This document shows, piece after piece, positions 50,802-59,546 of a DNA stretch of 64,000 bases (position 1 is its first letter; every line of letters begins with the position of its first letter). Below the pieces are notes generated by a model. That model was not told where the DNA came from and did not search any database. It saw only the letters and a program-made list of their open reading frames with translations. The translations under genes and the position numbers were made by a program. Source of the DNA: Nocardia crassostreae (GTDB lineage: Bacteria > Actinomycetota > Actinomycetes > Mycobacteriales > Mycobacteriaceae); NCBI RefSeq assembly GCF_001613405.1, contig NZ_BDCH01000019.1:186001-250000 (forward strand). The letters run 5' to 3'.

Positions 50802-52607
50802 CTATCGGTTGGGCCGACCGGCGGAGAGCGGCGTGTCCAGCACGAAGTCGGTGATGTTCGCGACCGTGCATTCCGGTGCGCCGCTGGCGGTCCGTTGCGC
50901 CGGGCTGAGCACATCGGTGTGGGTGTAGCCGTAGCACCAGGCGATATCGGTGCGCGGCGTGGACGGGCGCATCACATCGGCCAGCTGCAATTGATAGCGG
51001 ACATTGCTGTCGGTGCCCAGCACCCACAACGCGGGTTTGGCCTGCGCCTCCCGCTCGAACCGGAGCGCGGCCAGATCACCGCTGCGCGTTCCGGTCAGGG
51101 CCAGCGCGGTGTCGGTGAGGAATTTGACCGCGTATCCCTGCTCGATCGCGCCGTAGGCGTAGGGACTGGCCAATTGCCGTGCCCAGTCGTGGATGTCGAC
51201 CGACTCCAGCTCCGGCGAGGTGTAGGGCAGTCCGGCGACGTCGTCGTAGTCGCGCCAGGTGTAGAGAGAGTCGTGGTCGGTCGGCCCGACCCGGTTGTGC
51301 ACGCCGAAGAACGACACCAGCGGCCGCACCGGCGTGAGCTGCGCCCACCAGTCCGGAGTCGGGTGCGTCTTGTGCGTCACCGGCCCTTCCAGACCGCCGA
51401 CGCTGGCCTGCAACAGGGCGATCGGACTGGTGTTGTTGTCCACCAGCACACCGAACAGCGCCTCATTGGTGAATCGGAACGACCACAGCTGGTTCTGCCC
51501 GGTGACGAAGTCGAGGGCGTCGTTGGACCAGTTGCGCAGGATCAGTTCCAGCGTCGGGTCGCGCGGAATCAGCCGTAGCACATCGGATTCCGCATCGGGC
51601 TGCTGATACGCCGCCTGCGCCGCGATGGCCACCAGGGTGGCGAATTCCGCTGTGCCGCCGAATGATCCGAAGTTGAGCGAACTCGGGAAGACGCCGGAGG
51701 TCACGATCGGGTTCAGCACGGCCTGCTGGACGCCGCCGAACGCCTCCAGCGCGAACGACAGGGCCGGATCCTCGGAAATCCCCGCCACATCGGCCTTGTC
51801 CACCGTATCCAGGCCGATGAACGCCTTACACTGGTCCAGGCCGCGCCCCCCGTCACCGAAATCCCAGGCGGCGAAGTCGCCCACGGCGAGGCCGCCGTGG
51901 GAATGCCCGCCGCAATAGACTTTCTCGGCGCGGAAGTTCGCGTCCGGCAACTCGCGGGTCAGCAGGGTGTACTGGTCGCGCACGTTCTCCCGCAGGCCCC
52001 AGTCCTTCAGGAAACTCAGCTGAGTGTAGGCCGGCCAGCCCGCGAACCTGCGGCCGCCGATCTCCGCACCGCGATAGTAGTAGTCGATCGCCCGGTGGTA
52101 ATCGCCTGTCCACCAGCCTTCTTCGATGCCGGTCATATCGGCGACGCAGGACGGCCGCCGATCGTAGGACCACCATTCCGCGAGCGTGCCGCGCTCCCGC
52201 AGCGCCCGCAGTTCGGCGCGGGCGATCCCGTCCATCGACACGGCGCCGGCGTTCGCGCCCGGCTGCATGACGAATACCCGGTCGGCCTGCTGCGGATCCG
52301 CGGGCGCGTCGGCGAATCGGTAACGCAGATAGGTGATTTCGTCGCAGGCCGCCGGTCGCGGGCCCATCGAGGCGGGCAGCGGATCGTCCAGACGCACCTC
52401 GCTCACCACGATGCCGTCGTCCCGCTCCAGCACGACCTCGGTCCGCCCGGAATCCGATTCCGCACGAGCAGGCCACTGCAGCGACGCCAGCACCCCCATC
52501 GCCGCCAGCATCGCCAGAATTCCTCGCCGCACCTTCGCCGCCACTCCTGCTGTCCGGGACAGATAACGGCTCCACGCTAGATCTCCCGATGCGGCGCTTC
52601 GCGCCAA
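50802..52607 (-). CDS. secreted alpha/beta hydrolase (paralogue with intact GHSHG)
   Basis: Up to 601 aa from ATG 52607; a GTG about 22 codons downstream (before RRGILAMLAAMGVLASL) would give a more ordinary signal peptide. Mature protein: DPLPASMGPRPAACDEITYL, DYYYRGAEIGGRRFAGW, nucleophile motif CGGHSHGGLAVGDFAAWDFG and the His motif CYGYTHTDVLSPAQR. Several Cys suggest disulphides. Exported lipase/esterase; substrate unknown. First gene of the operon with the Ser-less paralogue. Confidence 0.82.
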   Translation of the reverse strand: MARSAASGDLAWSRYLSRTAGVAAKVRRGILAMLAAMGVLASLQWPARAESDSGRTEVVLERDDGIVVSEVRLDDPLPASMGPRPAACDEITYLRYRFADAPADPQQADRVFVMQPGANAGAVSMDGIARAELRALRERGTLAEWWSYDRRPSCVADMTGIEEGWWTGDYHRAIDYYYRGAEIGGRRFAGWPAYTQLSFLKDWGLRENVRDQYTLLTRELPDANFRAEKVYCGGHSHGGLAVGDFAAWDFGDGGRGLDQCKAFIGLDTVDKADVAGISEDPALSFALEAFGGVQQAVLNPIVTSGVFPSSLNFGSFGGTAEFATLVAIAAQAAYQQPDAESDVLRLIPRDPTLELILRNWSNDALDFVTGQNQLWSFRFTNEALFGVLVDNNTSPIALLQASVGGLEGPVTHKTHPTPDWWAQLTPVRPLVSFFGVHNRVGPTDHDSLYTWRDYDDVAGLPYTSPELESVDIHDWARQLASPYAYGAIEQGYAVKFLTDTALALTGTRSGDLAALRFEREAQAKPALWVLGTDSNVRYQLQLADVMRPSTPRTDIAWCYGYTHTDVLSPAQRTASGAPECTVANITDFVLDTPLSAGRPNR

Positions 52608-52668
52608 TTCATGGACACCTCACGCCAACGGCGACGGCGGTGGCGCCCTGATCGCGACCCCAGCGTGA

Positions 52669-52738
52669 GCGATACCTTCCGGGCATGGCCGCCGCAGAAA
52701 TACGCATTGGCGTATTGACGGTTGCTAGCGGGATGCTC
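52669..52738. repeat. 70-bp dispersed repeat, copy B, containing the shared promoter-like element
   Basis: Partner of 42391-42460. Here the AATACGC-ATTG-GCGTATT block (52699-52716) is a perfect 7-bp inverted repeat. It lies in the divergent region (52608-52896) between a secreted hydrolase (minus) and a secreted 166-aa protein (plus), so it could serve either; orientation relative to the other copies favours the plus-strand gene. No other gene is visible in this stretch. Confidence 0.7.
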
Positions 52739-52896
52739 TTACACAGAAATTCACCACCTGTGGACGCGACACCCACCGCGAACAAGTTCGCTGATTGATA
52801 GCTCATTGACATGGAGTTGTCCTATTGTTGTCTCCGTTCAGTGGCTGTCAGCGCTTCACCAGGATCCATCGTCGATCAAAGGAGAAGGTACTCCCC

Positions 52897-53397
52897 ATGA
52901 AACGCACTCCGCACTTCGCGGCCGCGGCCTGCGCCGTCGCCACAGCTGTCGCCCCGCTCGTGTTCTTCGCGCCGTCGGCCGCCGCGGACTCGGCAACCTG
53001 CAGCGGCGGGCAACTGCACTTCGCCACCTCGCCCATCGGCATGAACTCCGCGCCGGTGAACGGAACCTTCAACGGCACCGTCGACGGCTGCGGCGTCAAG
53101 ACCTTCCACGGCGACTTCACCGGCACCGCCAGCTGCTGGGACACCCAGGTGAATATCAATGGCGTCCTCACCTGGGACGACGGGCAGACCAGCACCGTCT
53201 CCGGCCCCTGGCACGTCCCCGGCGGCATGGCACCGCCCCCGGTCACCAACACTGTCCCCATCACGGACGGCAGGGGTGCGGGCGGATCGGTCACCGTGAG
53301 CGAGGCGGGCATCGACGCCGGCGCGGTCGCCGGGCCCTGTATGGCGGGATCGGCCCGCGACCTCTCCATCCAGATCACCAGCCTCCAAGTCAACTGA
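52897..53397 (+). CDS. small secreted protein with Cys pairs
   Basis: 166-aa exported protein. ATG 52897 with AAAGGAGAAGG upstream. Signal peptide ~31 residues (ACAVATAVAPLVFFAPSAAA). The mature domain has Cys at SATCSGGQLHF, VDGCGVKTFHG, TASCWDTQ and AGPCMAGSA, suggesting two disulphides, and looks beta-rich with INGVLTWDDGQTSTVSG. It resembles small secreted proteins widespread in Nocardia and Mycobacterium, but I cannot name a family. Ends in a clear terminator. Confidence 0.8.
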   Translation: MKRTPHFAAAACAVATAVAPLVFFAPSAAADSATCSGGQLHFATSPIGMNSAPVNGTFNGTVDGCGVKTFHGDFTGTASCWDTQVNINGVLTWDDGQTSTVSGPWHVPGGMAPPPVTNTVPITDGRGAGGSVTVSEAGIDAGAVAGPCMAGSARDLSIQITSLQVN

Positions 53398-53406
53398 ACC
53401 GGCTGT

Positions 53407-53444
53407 CCCGTGGGGCCCGCGCCATTCGGCACGGGCCCCACGGG
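53407..53444 (+). terminator. strong intrinsic terminator
   Basis: Perfect 13-bp stem, CCCGTGGGGCCCG (53407-53419) with its complement at 53432-53444, a 12-nt loop and CTTTCG after it. It lies 9 bp downstream of the secreted protein's stop. Confidence 0.8.
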
Positions 53445-53489
53445 CTTTCGCCCGGACTCTCGTGGCCGCCGACCGGATACGATTGCTCG

Positions 53490-53990
53490 ATGTGTGCCGA
53501 CGCAACGAGCAATGAACTCGCAGTGAGCTGGGCCGCCGGCCCGTATGCCACCATCCCGCTGATCGAAGAAATGTACGAGGCGGCCCGGACACCGATTCCT
53601 GAACTGCGATCGCATGCGCCCGAGCTGGGAACGGTGGCCGCTCGGCGCGCCGGGCAACTCGTCGGTTGGGCCACCGTATATCCCGCAACACCCGGTCCGG
53701 CGATCGTGCAGCACCTCTACCTCCCTCGCGAAATACACCGTCTCACACAAGGTTTCTACGACGACGAGCCCCCGACCGCCGAGGAGCGCGAACTCGTAGT
53801 CGCGCTCTACCGCCGCGCCGCCGAGCACGCCCGCGCCGCCGGCCTGCGAGCGCTCGAGTGGGGCGATGCCGATCAGGGCCCCGGCCACGACGCCACGATG
53901 ACGCTGGGAGCGCGCGCCGTAGAGGTCGAGAAGGCGTCCGCCCTGGGCCTGTCATGGCGCGAACACGTCCGCTACCGCCTCGACCTGTAA
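53490..53990 (+). CDS. GNAT-like acetyltransferase (tentative)
   Basis: 166-aa cytoplasmic protein. Features suggest the GNAT fold: a beta-strand pair with ARRAGQLVGWATVYPATPGP, then a helix with LYRRAAEHARAAGLRALEWG and a final LGARAVEVEKASALGLSW, the usual acetyl-CoA-helix and C-terminal pattern. The classical R/QxxGxG motif is not clear. ATG 53490 has no strong ribosome site and lies 45 bp after the terminator. It may also be another small-molecule or nucleotide-binding fold. Confidence 0.6.
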   Translation: MCADATSNELAVSWAAGPYATIPLIEEMYEAARTPIPELRSHAPELGTVAARRAGQLVGWATVYPATPGPAIVQHLYLPREIHRLTQGFYDDEPPTAEERELVVALYRRAAEHARAAGLRALEWGDADQGPGHDATMTLGARAVEVEKASALGLSWREHVRYRLDL

Positions 53991-54096
53991 GCCCCATTTC
54001 GGGCGGGCGACAGCACCGGACAAGATCTTGATCGAATACGTCAGTGGTTCACCGACCGGTGTCCGGGCGGTATCACGGCGGCTAGGTTGACGCGGT

Positions 54097-55839
54097 ATGG
54101 CCATTTCGACAGGCACCCGACGGCATGTTTCGGCCGCGCGTGGGCTGCTCCCCGCATTGATGGTCACGGTGGGCGTCGCCGGACTGGGCGTGATGCCGAC
54201 GAGTGCGCGGGCCGACGAGCCGGGGCGGGTCGAGGTGCCGGTAGAGACGCGCGGCGATATCTCGGTCAGTGCGGTCACCTGGGATGCGCCGCTGCCGGAG
54301 GGGACCGCGGCGCATCCGGCCGCCTGCGATACGTTGTCGTTCCTGCGGTTCCGGTTCACCGACGGTCCGGCGGATGCGGCCGAGGCCGACGCGGTGATCA
54401 GTGCGCAGCCGGGCAATATCGGCGGCCCCAGTTCGCTGAGCACGCTGGCGATCTCGACGCTGCGCAAACTGCGGGACGCCGGGGAGACCGCGGAATACTG
54501 GTCGATGGCCAGGCGGCCGGTGTGCATGGAGGACCGCAGCGCGATGGACGCCGCCAACCGGGCCCAGGACTACCACGTGGCGCTGGACTACTACTTCGGC
54601 GGCAAACCCGTTGACGGTCGGTCATTTTCGGGCTGGGCGGATAACTCCCGGCAGCGCTGGCTGGGTGATTACGGATTGCGGCAGACCATCGAGGACTGGC
54701 ATTTCATCAACAGCCGCGAGATGCCCTCTGCCGCCGACCGCAAGGCCAAGATGTTCATCTCCGGGCATTCGCTGGGCGGGCCGCTGTCCGCCGATTACGG
54801 GCAGTGGGACTTCCCCGACGGCCCGGGATTCCTGCAGACCGCGGGCGTCATCGGCGTGGACGGCCCGATTCGATCCGATCCCTTCCTGACCAATCAGCTC
54901 GGGCTGCGCGGGCTCGCCGATGCGTACGCCATGATCGGCATGCCGCTCGCGAACGCGGCGTTCCAATCCGGAATCGCACCGGAATCAACACAGTTCGGCG
55001 TGGCCAACACCGGTGACCTGTTCAACCTGATCGCGATCGCGGGCATCGCGGCGCGCTATCAGCCCGACGCGGAAAGCGATATCCCCCGCGCCATTCCACG
55101 CACACCGTTCTGGGATCTGTTGCTGGGCACGCTCTTTCCCGGCGGACCCGACTTCCGGGACTGGCGGCTGACGAACGCGGCCGTGCTGGGCGCGCTCATC
55201 GGCAGGAACTCCATGCCCTCGAACGGCGTGCAGGCGGGCTTCGGCATCTTCGACGGCCCCTTGGTGGAAAAGCGCGTGATCATCCCGCCGGAACTCACCC
55301 AACTACCCGTCATAGGAACCTTTTTCGGCGTGGTGTCCGCGCACCGGCTGGTCCGCCCCGCCGACCCGACCGGCCGCCTCAACGGCTGGCTGAACTACGA
55401 CCAACTCCACCTCGCAGACAACGGCGGCGCACCCTACACCACACCCGAAGAGCAGGTCGCCGACACCGCCGACGTCGCCGCCGATATCGGCGCGGCACCG
55501 CTCGGCTACACCACCGCCTACGACTCGAACCGCCAGCTGACCGACATGGTCTTCGCCGGAACCGGTTACCGCGGCGGCGATCTCGCCGCACTGCGCTACA
55601 CCGACTACCTCGACCACCTGCCCAACACCACCATCATCGGCGACATCTGGCGCCCCTACCAGAACCTCGGCCCGTCACTGGGCCTGCCCTGGCTGCAATT
55701 CGGCCAGCCCGCCTCCGCGCTCTACGCCGAGCACTACAGCCACTTGGACATGATCGCCGGCGCGGAACGCCAGAACAACGGACTACCGGAGCCGGTCAGC
55801 CGCACCTCCGCCGATTTCGTCCTCGGCGTCCTGGGCTGA
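54097..55839 (+). CDS. secreted alpha/beta hydrolase (paralogue with GHSLG)
   Basis: 580-aa exported protein. Signal peptide ~40 residues (GLLPALMVTVGVAGLGVMPT). Family blocks APLPEGTAAHPAACDTLSFL, DYYFGGKPVDGRSFSGW, nucleophile motif ISGHSLGGPLSADYGQWDF and C-terminal His motif AEHYSHLDMIAGAE. It has the same architecture as the genes at 49200, 50802 and 56018, and is encoded on the opposite strand to them, so the cluster grew by duplication and inversion. Likely a lipase or esterase acting on envelope or host lipids. Confidence 0.82.
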   Translation: MAISTGTRRHVSAARGLLPALMVTVGVAGLGVMPTSARADEPGRVEVPVETRGDISVSAVTWDAPLPEGTAAHPAACDTLSFLRFRFTDGPADAAEADAVISAQPGNIGGPSSLSTLAISTLRKLRDAGETAEYWSMARRPVCMEDRSAMDAANRAQDYHVALDYYFGGKPVDGRSFSGWADNSRQRWLGDYGLRQTIEDWHFINSREMPSAADRKAKMFISGHSLGGPLSADYGQWDFPDGPGFLQTAGVIGVDGPIRSDPFLTNQLGLRGLADAYAMIGMPLANAAFQSGIAPESTQFGVANTGDLFNLIAIAGIAARYQPDAESDIPRAIPRTPFWDLLLGTLFPGGPDFRDWRLTNAAVLGALIGRNSMPSNGVQAGFGIFDGPLVEKRVIIPPELTQLPVIGTFFGVVSAHRLVRPADPTGRLNGWLNYDQLHLADNGGAPYTTPEEQVADTADVAADIGAAPLGYTTAYDSNRQLTDMVFAGTGYRGGDLAALRYTDYLDHLPNTTIIGDIWRPYQNLGPSLGLPWLQFGQPASALYAEHYSHLDMIAGAERQNNGLPEPVSRTSADFVLGVLG

Positions 55840-55891
55840 ACCCCAGTCATTCCCGCGCGACCCACCCCGTCACTCCGGCGCGACCCACCTC

Positions 55892-55964
55892 GTCATTCCG
55901 GCGTGCTTTTGGCCGGAATCCGTCGCCCCGGTGTGGATCCCGGCCAAAAGCATGCCGGGATGAC
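55892..55964. repeat. 30-bp imperfect inverted repeat with a T-rich/A-rich core
   Basis: Arms 55892-55921 and 55935-55964. The left arm contains GTGCTTTTGGCCGGAATCC, the right arm the near-complement GGATCCCGGCCAAAAGCATG; by eye three mismatches in 30. It lies between two convergent hydrolase genes and can act as a bidirectional terminator. Its look (TCATCCCGGCATGC-type ends) suggests a dispersed intergenic repeat of the genome. Confidence 0.7.
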
Positions 55965-56029
55965 CGAATGGGTGCTCAGCCTTCCACCGACCGAGGACCG
56001 AATGGGTGCTCAGGATTTCACCGGCCGAT
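55962..56029. repeat. 34-bp tandem duplication at the 3' end of a hydrolase gene
   Basis: GACCGAATGGGTGCTCAG occurs at 55962-55979 and 55996-56013. The following bases (TTCCACCGACCGA versus TTTCACCGGCCGA) continue the similarity, so the unit is about 34 bp. The second unit contains the stop codon (56018-56020) of the minus-strand hydrolase; the first is a decayed copy outside the gene. Confidence 0.75.
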
Positions 56030-57817
56030 GGTGCGCTGGATGAATCCAGCGGTGTTCCACATGACTTGGTCGGGGGTGCCGTCGTTCTGGACGGCGGCGG
56101 CGTTGATCATGTCGGAATGGCTGTAGTGGTCGATGAGGAGGGCGTCGGGTTCGATGAAGCCGGGGATCCAGCGGAATTTGCCCCAGAGTTGGGCGCTGAC
56201 CATTTGGATGCCGGGGACGCGGGTGCGGAAGTCCTCGAAGCGGATGAACCGGAAGTCGCCGGAGCGGTCGCCGGCCAGCATGAAGAGTTCGTCGGTGTAC
56301 TGCTTCGCCGAGACGTACGGTTCGAGGTAGCCGAGGCGTCCGGTGCCGCAGGCGCGGGCGATTTGCGTTGCGTCACAATGTTCTTCGACCGTCGAGTCCA
56401 TGGGTCGGCCGTCCGCGCTGAGATGGGGGAAGGCGAAGGGGTCGCCGATGTGGTTGTAGTTGCGCCAGGTGTAGAGGTGGGTGGTGCTGGTCGGGGTGAA
56501 GCGAGGCTGCCAGGTGAGGAAGCTGGTGGCCCAGCCGATGAGAGGAATCCCGTTGAAGTCGGGGCCGATCGGGAATTTCCGTTCGGCCAGCGGGCCGCCG
56601 TCGAGGGTGCCGAAGTTGGGGGCGGCCAGGGCGAAGGGCAGGCCCTGGCCGTCGAAGATGCTGCCCAGGACGGCCATATTGGTCATGCGGAAGTCGCGGA
56701 AGCCGGTCTGCTGGGTGAGCATGTTGACCGGGTCGCCGCCGAAGAAGATGCGGCCCAGCAGTTCCCACTTCCAGTTCCGTGGCAACTCGCGCGGGAAGAT
56801 GCTCTCCTCGTCGGGCGCGAAGCGCGCGGCGAGGCCGAAGATATTGAGCATGGCCCCGATTTCGGCCGCCGGGGTGGGGACGAGGTCCTTGGGGACCAGG
56901 CCGTCGAAGATATTGGGCAGTGCGACGGTGCGCGGCAGCACGCCCAGGCGCGGCCCCTCGTTCACCGCTCCGACGGGCAACTGGCCCAGCGGGCCGTCCC
57001 AGCCCATGCGGATCGCCTCGGACAAGCCCGGAATATGGTCGGGGGCAAGGCGGATCGGAAGCGGCCCGTCGAAGCTGACGTATCCGGCGGCCTGCCCGCA
57101 GCCCGCCTCCGTGACATCGCCGCGATCGCCGAAATCCCAGGCCAGGTAGAGCGCGGTGATCTGGCCGCCGTAGGAGTGCCCGCCCACGAACAGCTTCCGC
57201 CGCCGCACCAGCGGGTCAGGGATTTCGTGACTGTTGATAAAGTGCCAGTCCTCCATGACCCGCCGCAGCCCGACATCGGCGAGCACGTTGGCTCGCTCAC
57301 CGGTGAGGGTGAACCCGTCAAAGGTGCGGCCGTTCACCGGCTGGCCGCGGAAGTAGTAGTCGTAGGCGACCCGATAGTCCCGCGCGGCGACCGCGGCCTC
57401 GAATCCGGTGGCGTCCTTGGCCGTATTGTCGCGACGGTCCATCACCCAGAACTCGGCGTGGATTCCCCTGGTGGCGAGTTCGCGAACGGTGTTGCGCACC
57501 AGTGGATCCAGCGACGCCGGGCCTTCGGCGGCTCCGGCCTGGGTGGAGAGCACCGCGTCCGCCGCGGCCGGGTCGCCGGGACCGCCGGACCAGCGGTAGC
57601 GCAGGAAGCTCAGGTAGTCGCATTCGGGCGGGTGCGGCAGCGCGTCGGCGGGCATGGGCGCGTACCAGGTGACCTCGGAGACGAGGACGCCGTCATCGTT
57701 CTCCAGGATGTCCTCGGTGCGCCCGGGGGCCGGGTCGGCCGCGGCGGACCGGCCGGCGGCGAGCAGGGCTCCTGCGGCGAGGCCGCCGGCGAGCAGGGTA
57801 CGGCGAGTGATGTCCAC
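56018..57817 (-). CDS. secreted alpha/beta hydrolase (paralogue with GHSYG), Tat signal
   Basis: 599-aa exported protein. The N-terminus DITRRTLLAGGLAAGALLAA is a twin-arginine signal. Family blocks APMPADALPHPPECDYLSFL, DYYFRGQPVNGRTFDGF, nucleophile motif VGGHSYGGQITALYLAWDFG and His motif DHYSHSDMINAAA. Tat export differs from its Sec-type paralogues and suggests folding before export. Downstream of the gene at 57846 by 28 nt, so probably one operon. Confidence 0.83.
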   Translation of the reverse strand: MDITRRTLLAGGLAAGALLAAGRSAAADPAPGRTEDILENDDGVLVSEVTWYAPMPADALPHPPECDYLSFLRYRWSGGPGDPAAADAVLSTQAGAAEGPASLDPLVRNTVRELATRGIHAEFWVMDRRDNTAKDATGFEAAVAARDYRVAYDYYFRGQPVNGRTFDGFTLTGERANVLADVGLRRVMEDWHFINSHEIPDPLVRRRKLFVGGHSYGGQITALYLAWDFGDRGDVTEAGCGQAAGYVSFDGPLPIRLAPDHIPGLSEAIRMGWDGPLGQLPVGAVNEGPRLGVLPRTVALPNIFDGLVPKDLVPTPAAEIGAMLNIFGLAARFAPDEESIFPRELPRNWKWELLGRIFFGGDPVNMLTQQTGFRDFRMTNMAVLGSIFDGQGLPFALAAPNFGTLDGGPLAERKFPIGPDFNGIPLIGWATSFLTWQPRFTPTSTTHLYTWRNYNHIGDPFAFPHLSADGRPMDSTVEEHCDATQIARACGTGRLGYLEPYVSAKQYTDELFMLAGDRSGDFRFIRFEDFRTRVPGIQMVSAQLWGKFRWIPGFIEPDALLIDHYSHSDMINAAAVQNDGTPDQVMWNTAGFIQRTIGR

Positions 57818-57845
57818 GAATCCTCCGTCAGCCGGGGTATCGCTG

Positions 57846-59546
57846 TCAGTTCTGCGGAGTGCAGTCGTATTCGGCTGTGCCCCAGTTGTTCTGGATGAAG
57901 TCGGCGGGCCGGTACACGGCTTGGATGAGAGTGGCGCGATCGGGGACTGTCACGCACAGGCTGGGCCCGGCGGGACCCTGCGGCGAGTACTCGGTGGCGA
58001 AGGCGCGCGAAAGCCCTTGCCGGGGTTGACGCAACGCGTCGCAGGCGGATTGATCGACATCGGCGCGGCCGTAGCAGCCGAACCAGTCCACCGCGTAGGA
58101 CGTGGACAGCCACGGTGAGATCACATTGCGCGGCACGCCCGGCCAGTTGATCGAATCGCCGTGACTGCCGCCCTCGTAGGTGAGGAACATCAGCGGGCTG
58201 TCGCCCCGGCGCTCGCCCCGCAGGTAGTCGTAGAGGTCCTTGTTGCCGATCGGCCCGTCGGTGGCGTCGACAATGCCGTTCGGCGTATTCGTGACCGCGA
58301 AGGCGGCGGGAACCGGGATGTCGAAATCGGCGGTCTGGAACTGGATGGGGATATCGGCGGTGGTGTAGCTGAAGCCGGACAGCGCGACAATGGAGCTCAC
58401 CTTCGGCAGCGGCTGCCCGTCGATGCCGACGCCCTTGCCCTGCCAGTAGCCGTAATTGGAGATGGCCACCGAACCGTAGGACTGCCCCCACAGATTGATG
58501 TGGTCGGTGTCCATCAGGTCGTACCAGGGGTTCTCCACATTGTCCGCGCCGTAGGCCGGGTCGTAGCGATGGAATTTGGGCACCTCGCCCTGCGCCAGAT
58601 TGGCGAGCTCATCGCCGTGCACGTCCACGATCGGCGTGATCGGGGTGCGGGTCAGCCACCGCATGACGTCCTTCACGTCCCGGCAGCCGCCCGGGGTGCG
58701 GCACAGCTCGAACTTGAACTGCGGGAACCACATATCGGGCAGGCTGCCCTCGCCGACGCCATTGCCGGATTCCTCGAAGGTGATGCCGATGAACCCCTCG
58801 CGCACCGCGCTCAATGTGTACATCGACACGTCGGACTGCTTCTCGGTCGCACCGGGCGCCATCACCGTCACCGGGTAGCGCTCCCCCGATCTCTCCGCGC
58901 CTTCGGGAAGGAAGATCTTGGCGCGCAACGGGATTCCCCGATTGTTGATGATGGTGAACTTGCGCACCGTCCCGAGCTTGAACACCGCCCCGGGAGTGTC
59001 GTGGGCAACGCACGCGCCGTCCTCGGTCTCGTAGAGCACATCCCCGTTCGGTTGGATGCACGGGTATCGGAAGGTCGCCTCCTGGGCCGCCGGGTTGTCG
59101 TAGTCGTCGTCGAGCGCCGCGTCCGCCGCATTGCGCCAGAAGTTGCCGTCGTGGCTCCAGTTCGGCAGATAGTCCGGATGCGAGGGCAGGCCCAGCCCCA
59201 GCGGCGGCGTGCGCACCAGCGCGTCGAAGATCCGCTGCGCCGCGACGAGCTGCCGCTGCTGGGCATCGGGGCCGGTCCAGGTCGCCGGATCCAACAGGCT
59301 CCGGAACGGTATCCCGGCGTTGGCGAGATTCTGCACCACTCCCGCGCGCACGAAATAGTCCACCATTCCGGGTGCCCGCAGATCGTGGTCGGTGCCGCTG
59401 AGCAACTGGGCCAACTCGGCGAACGGATACGTGGGGTCCGGCGGCGCCGGTTCGGCCGCGGCCGGCGGCGCGGCGGCCGCCAGGCTCAGCAGCATGGCCG
59501 CGGCCACGATCAGCAGGGTGCGAGTACGACGCCGGACCGCGGTCAC
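57846..59546 (-). CDS. large secreted alpha/beta hydrolase, distinct family
   Basis: 566-aa exported protein. GTG 59546 is chosen because AAGGGGG precedes it and it gives a clean signal peptide (TRTLLIVAAAMLLSLAAAAP). Upstream in-frame starts at 59567 and 59612 lack this. Nucleophile motif NLWGQSYGSVAISNYGYWQG; oxyanion/Gly-rich region TVMAPGATEKQSD; likely acid and His in the C-terminal half (TYEGGSHGDSINWP). Many Cys in the last third. Not closely similar to the four paralogues next door. It probably hydrolyses an extracellular ester or lipid. Confidence 0.8.
   Translation of the reverse strand: MTAVRRRTRTLLIVAAAMLLSLAAAAPPAAAEPAPPDPTYPFAELAQLLSGTDHDLRAPGMVDYFVRAGVVQNLANAGIPFRSLLDPATWTGPDAQQRQLVAAQRIFDALVRTPPLGLGLPSHPDYLPNWSHDGNFWRNAADAALDDDYDNPAAQEATFRYPCIQPNGDVLYETEDGACVAHDTPGAVFKLGTVRKFTIINNRGIPLRAKIFLPEGAERSGERYPVTVMAPGATEKQSDVSMYTLSAVREGFIGITFEESGNGVGEGSLPDMWFPQFKFELCRTPGGCRDVKDVMRWLTRTPITPIVDVHGDELANLAQGEVPKFHRYDPAYGADNVENPWYDLMDTDHINLWGQSYGSVAISNYGYWQGKGVGIDGQPLPKVSSIVALSGFSYTTADIPIQFQTADFDIPVPAAFAVTNTPNGIVDATDGPIGNKDLYDYLRGERRGDSPLMFLTYEGGSHGDSINWPGVPRNVISPWLSTSYAVDWFGCYGRADVDQSACDALRQPRQGLSRAFATEYSPQGPAGPSLCVTVPDRATLIQAVYRPADFIQNNWGTAEYDCTPQN

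Noticed and set aside
42391..52738. A short conserved peptide read on the reverse strand of the 70-bp repeat (pattern LAT...PMRI.A.AMPGR)
   Set aside because: Neither copy has a start codon with ribosome site nearby, the flanking frames do not match, and the conservation follows the DNA motif rather than codon third positions.
55892..56013. A CRISPR-like array
   Set aside because: There are only two direct repeats with one short spacer and no cas genes; it is better explained as an inverted repeat plus a tandem duplication.
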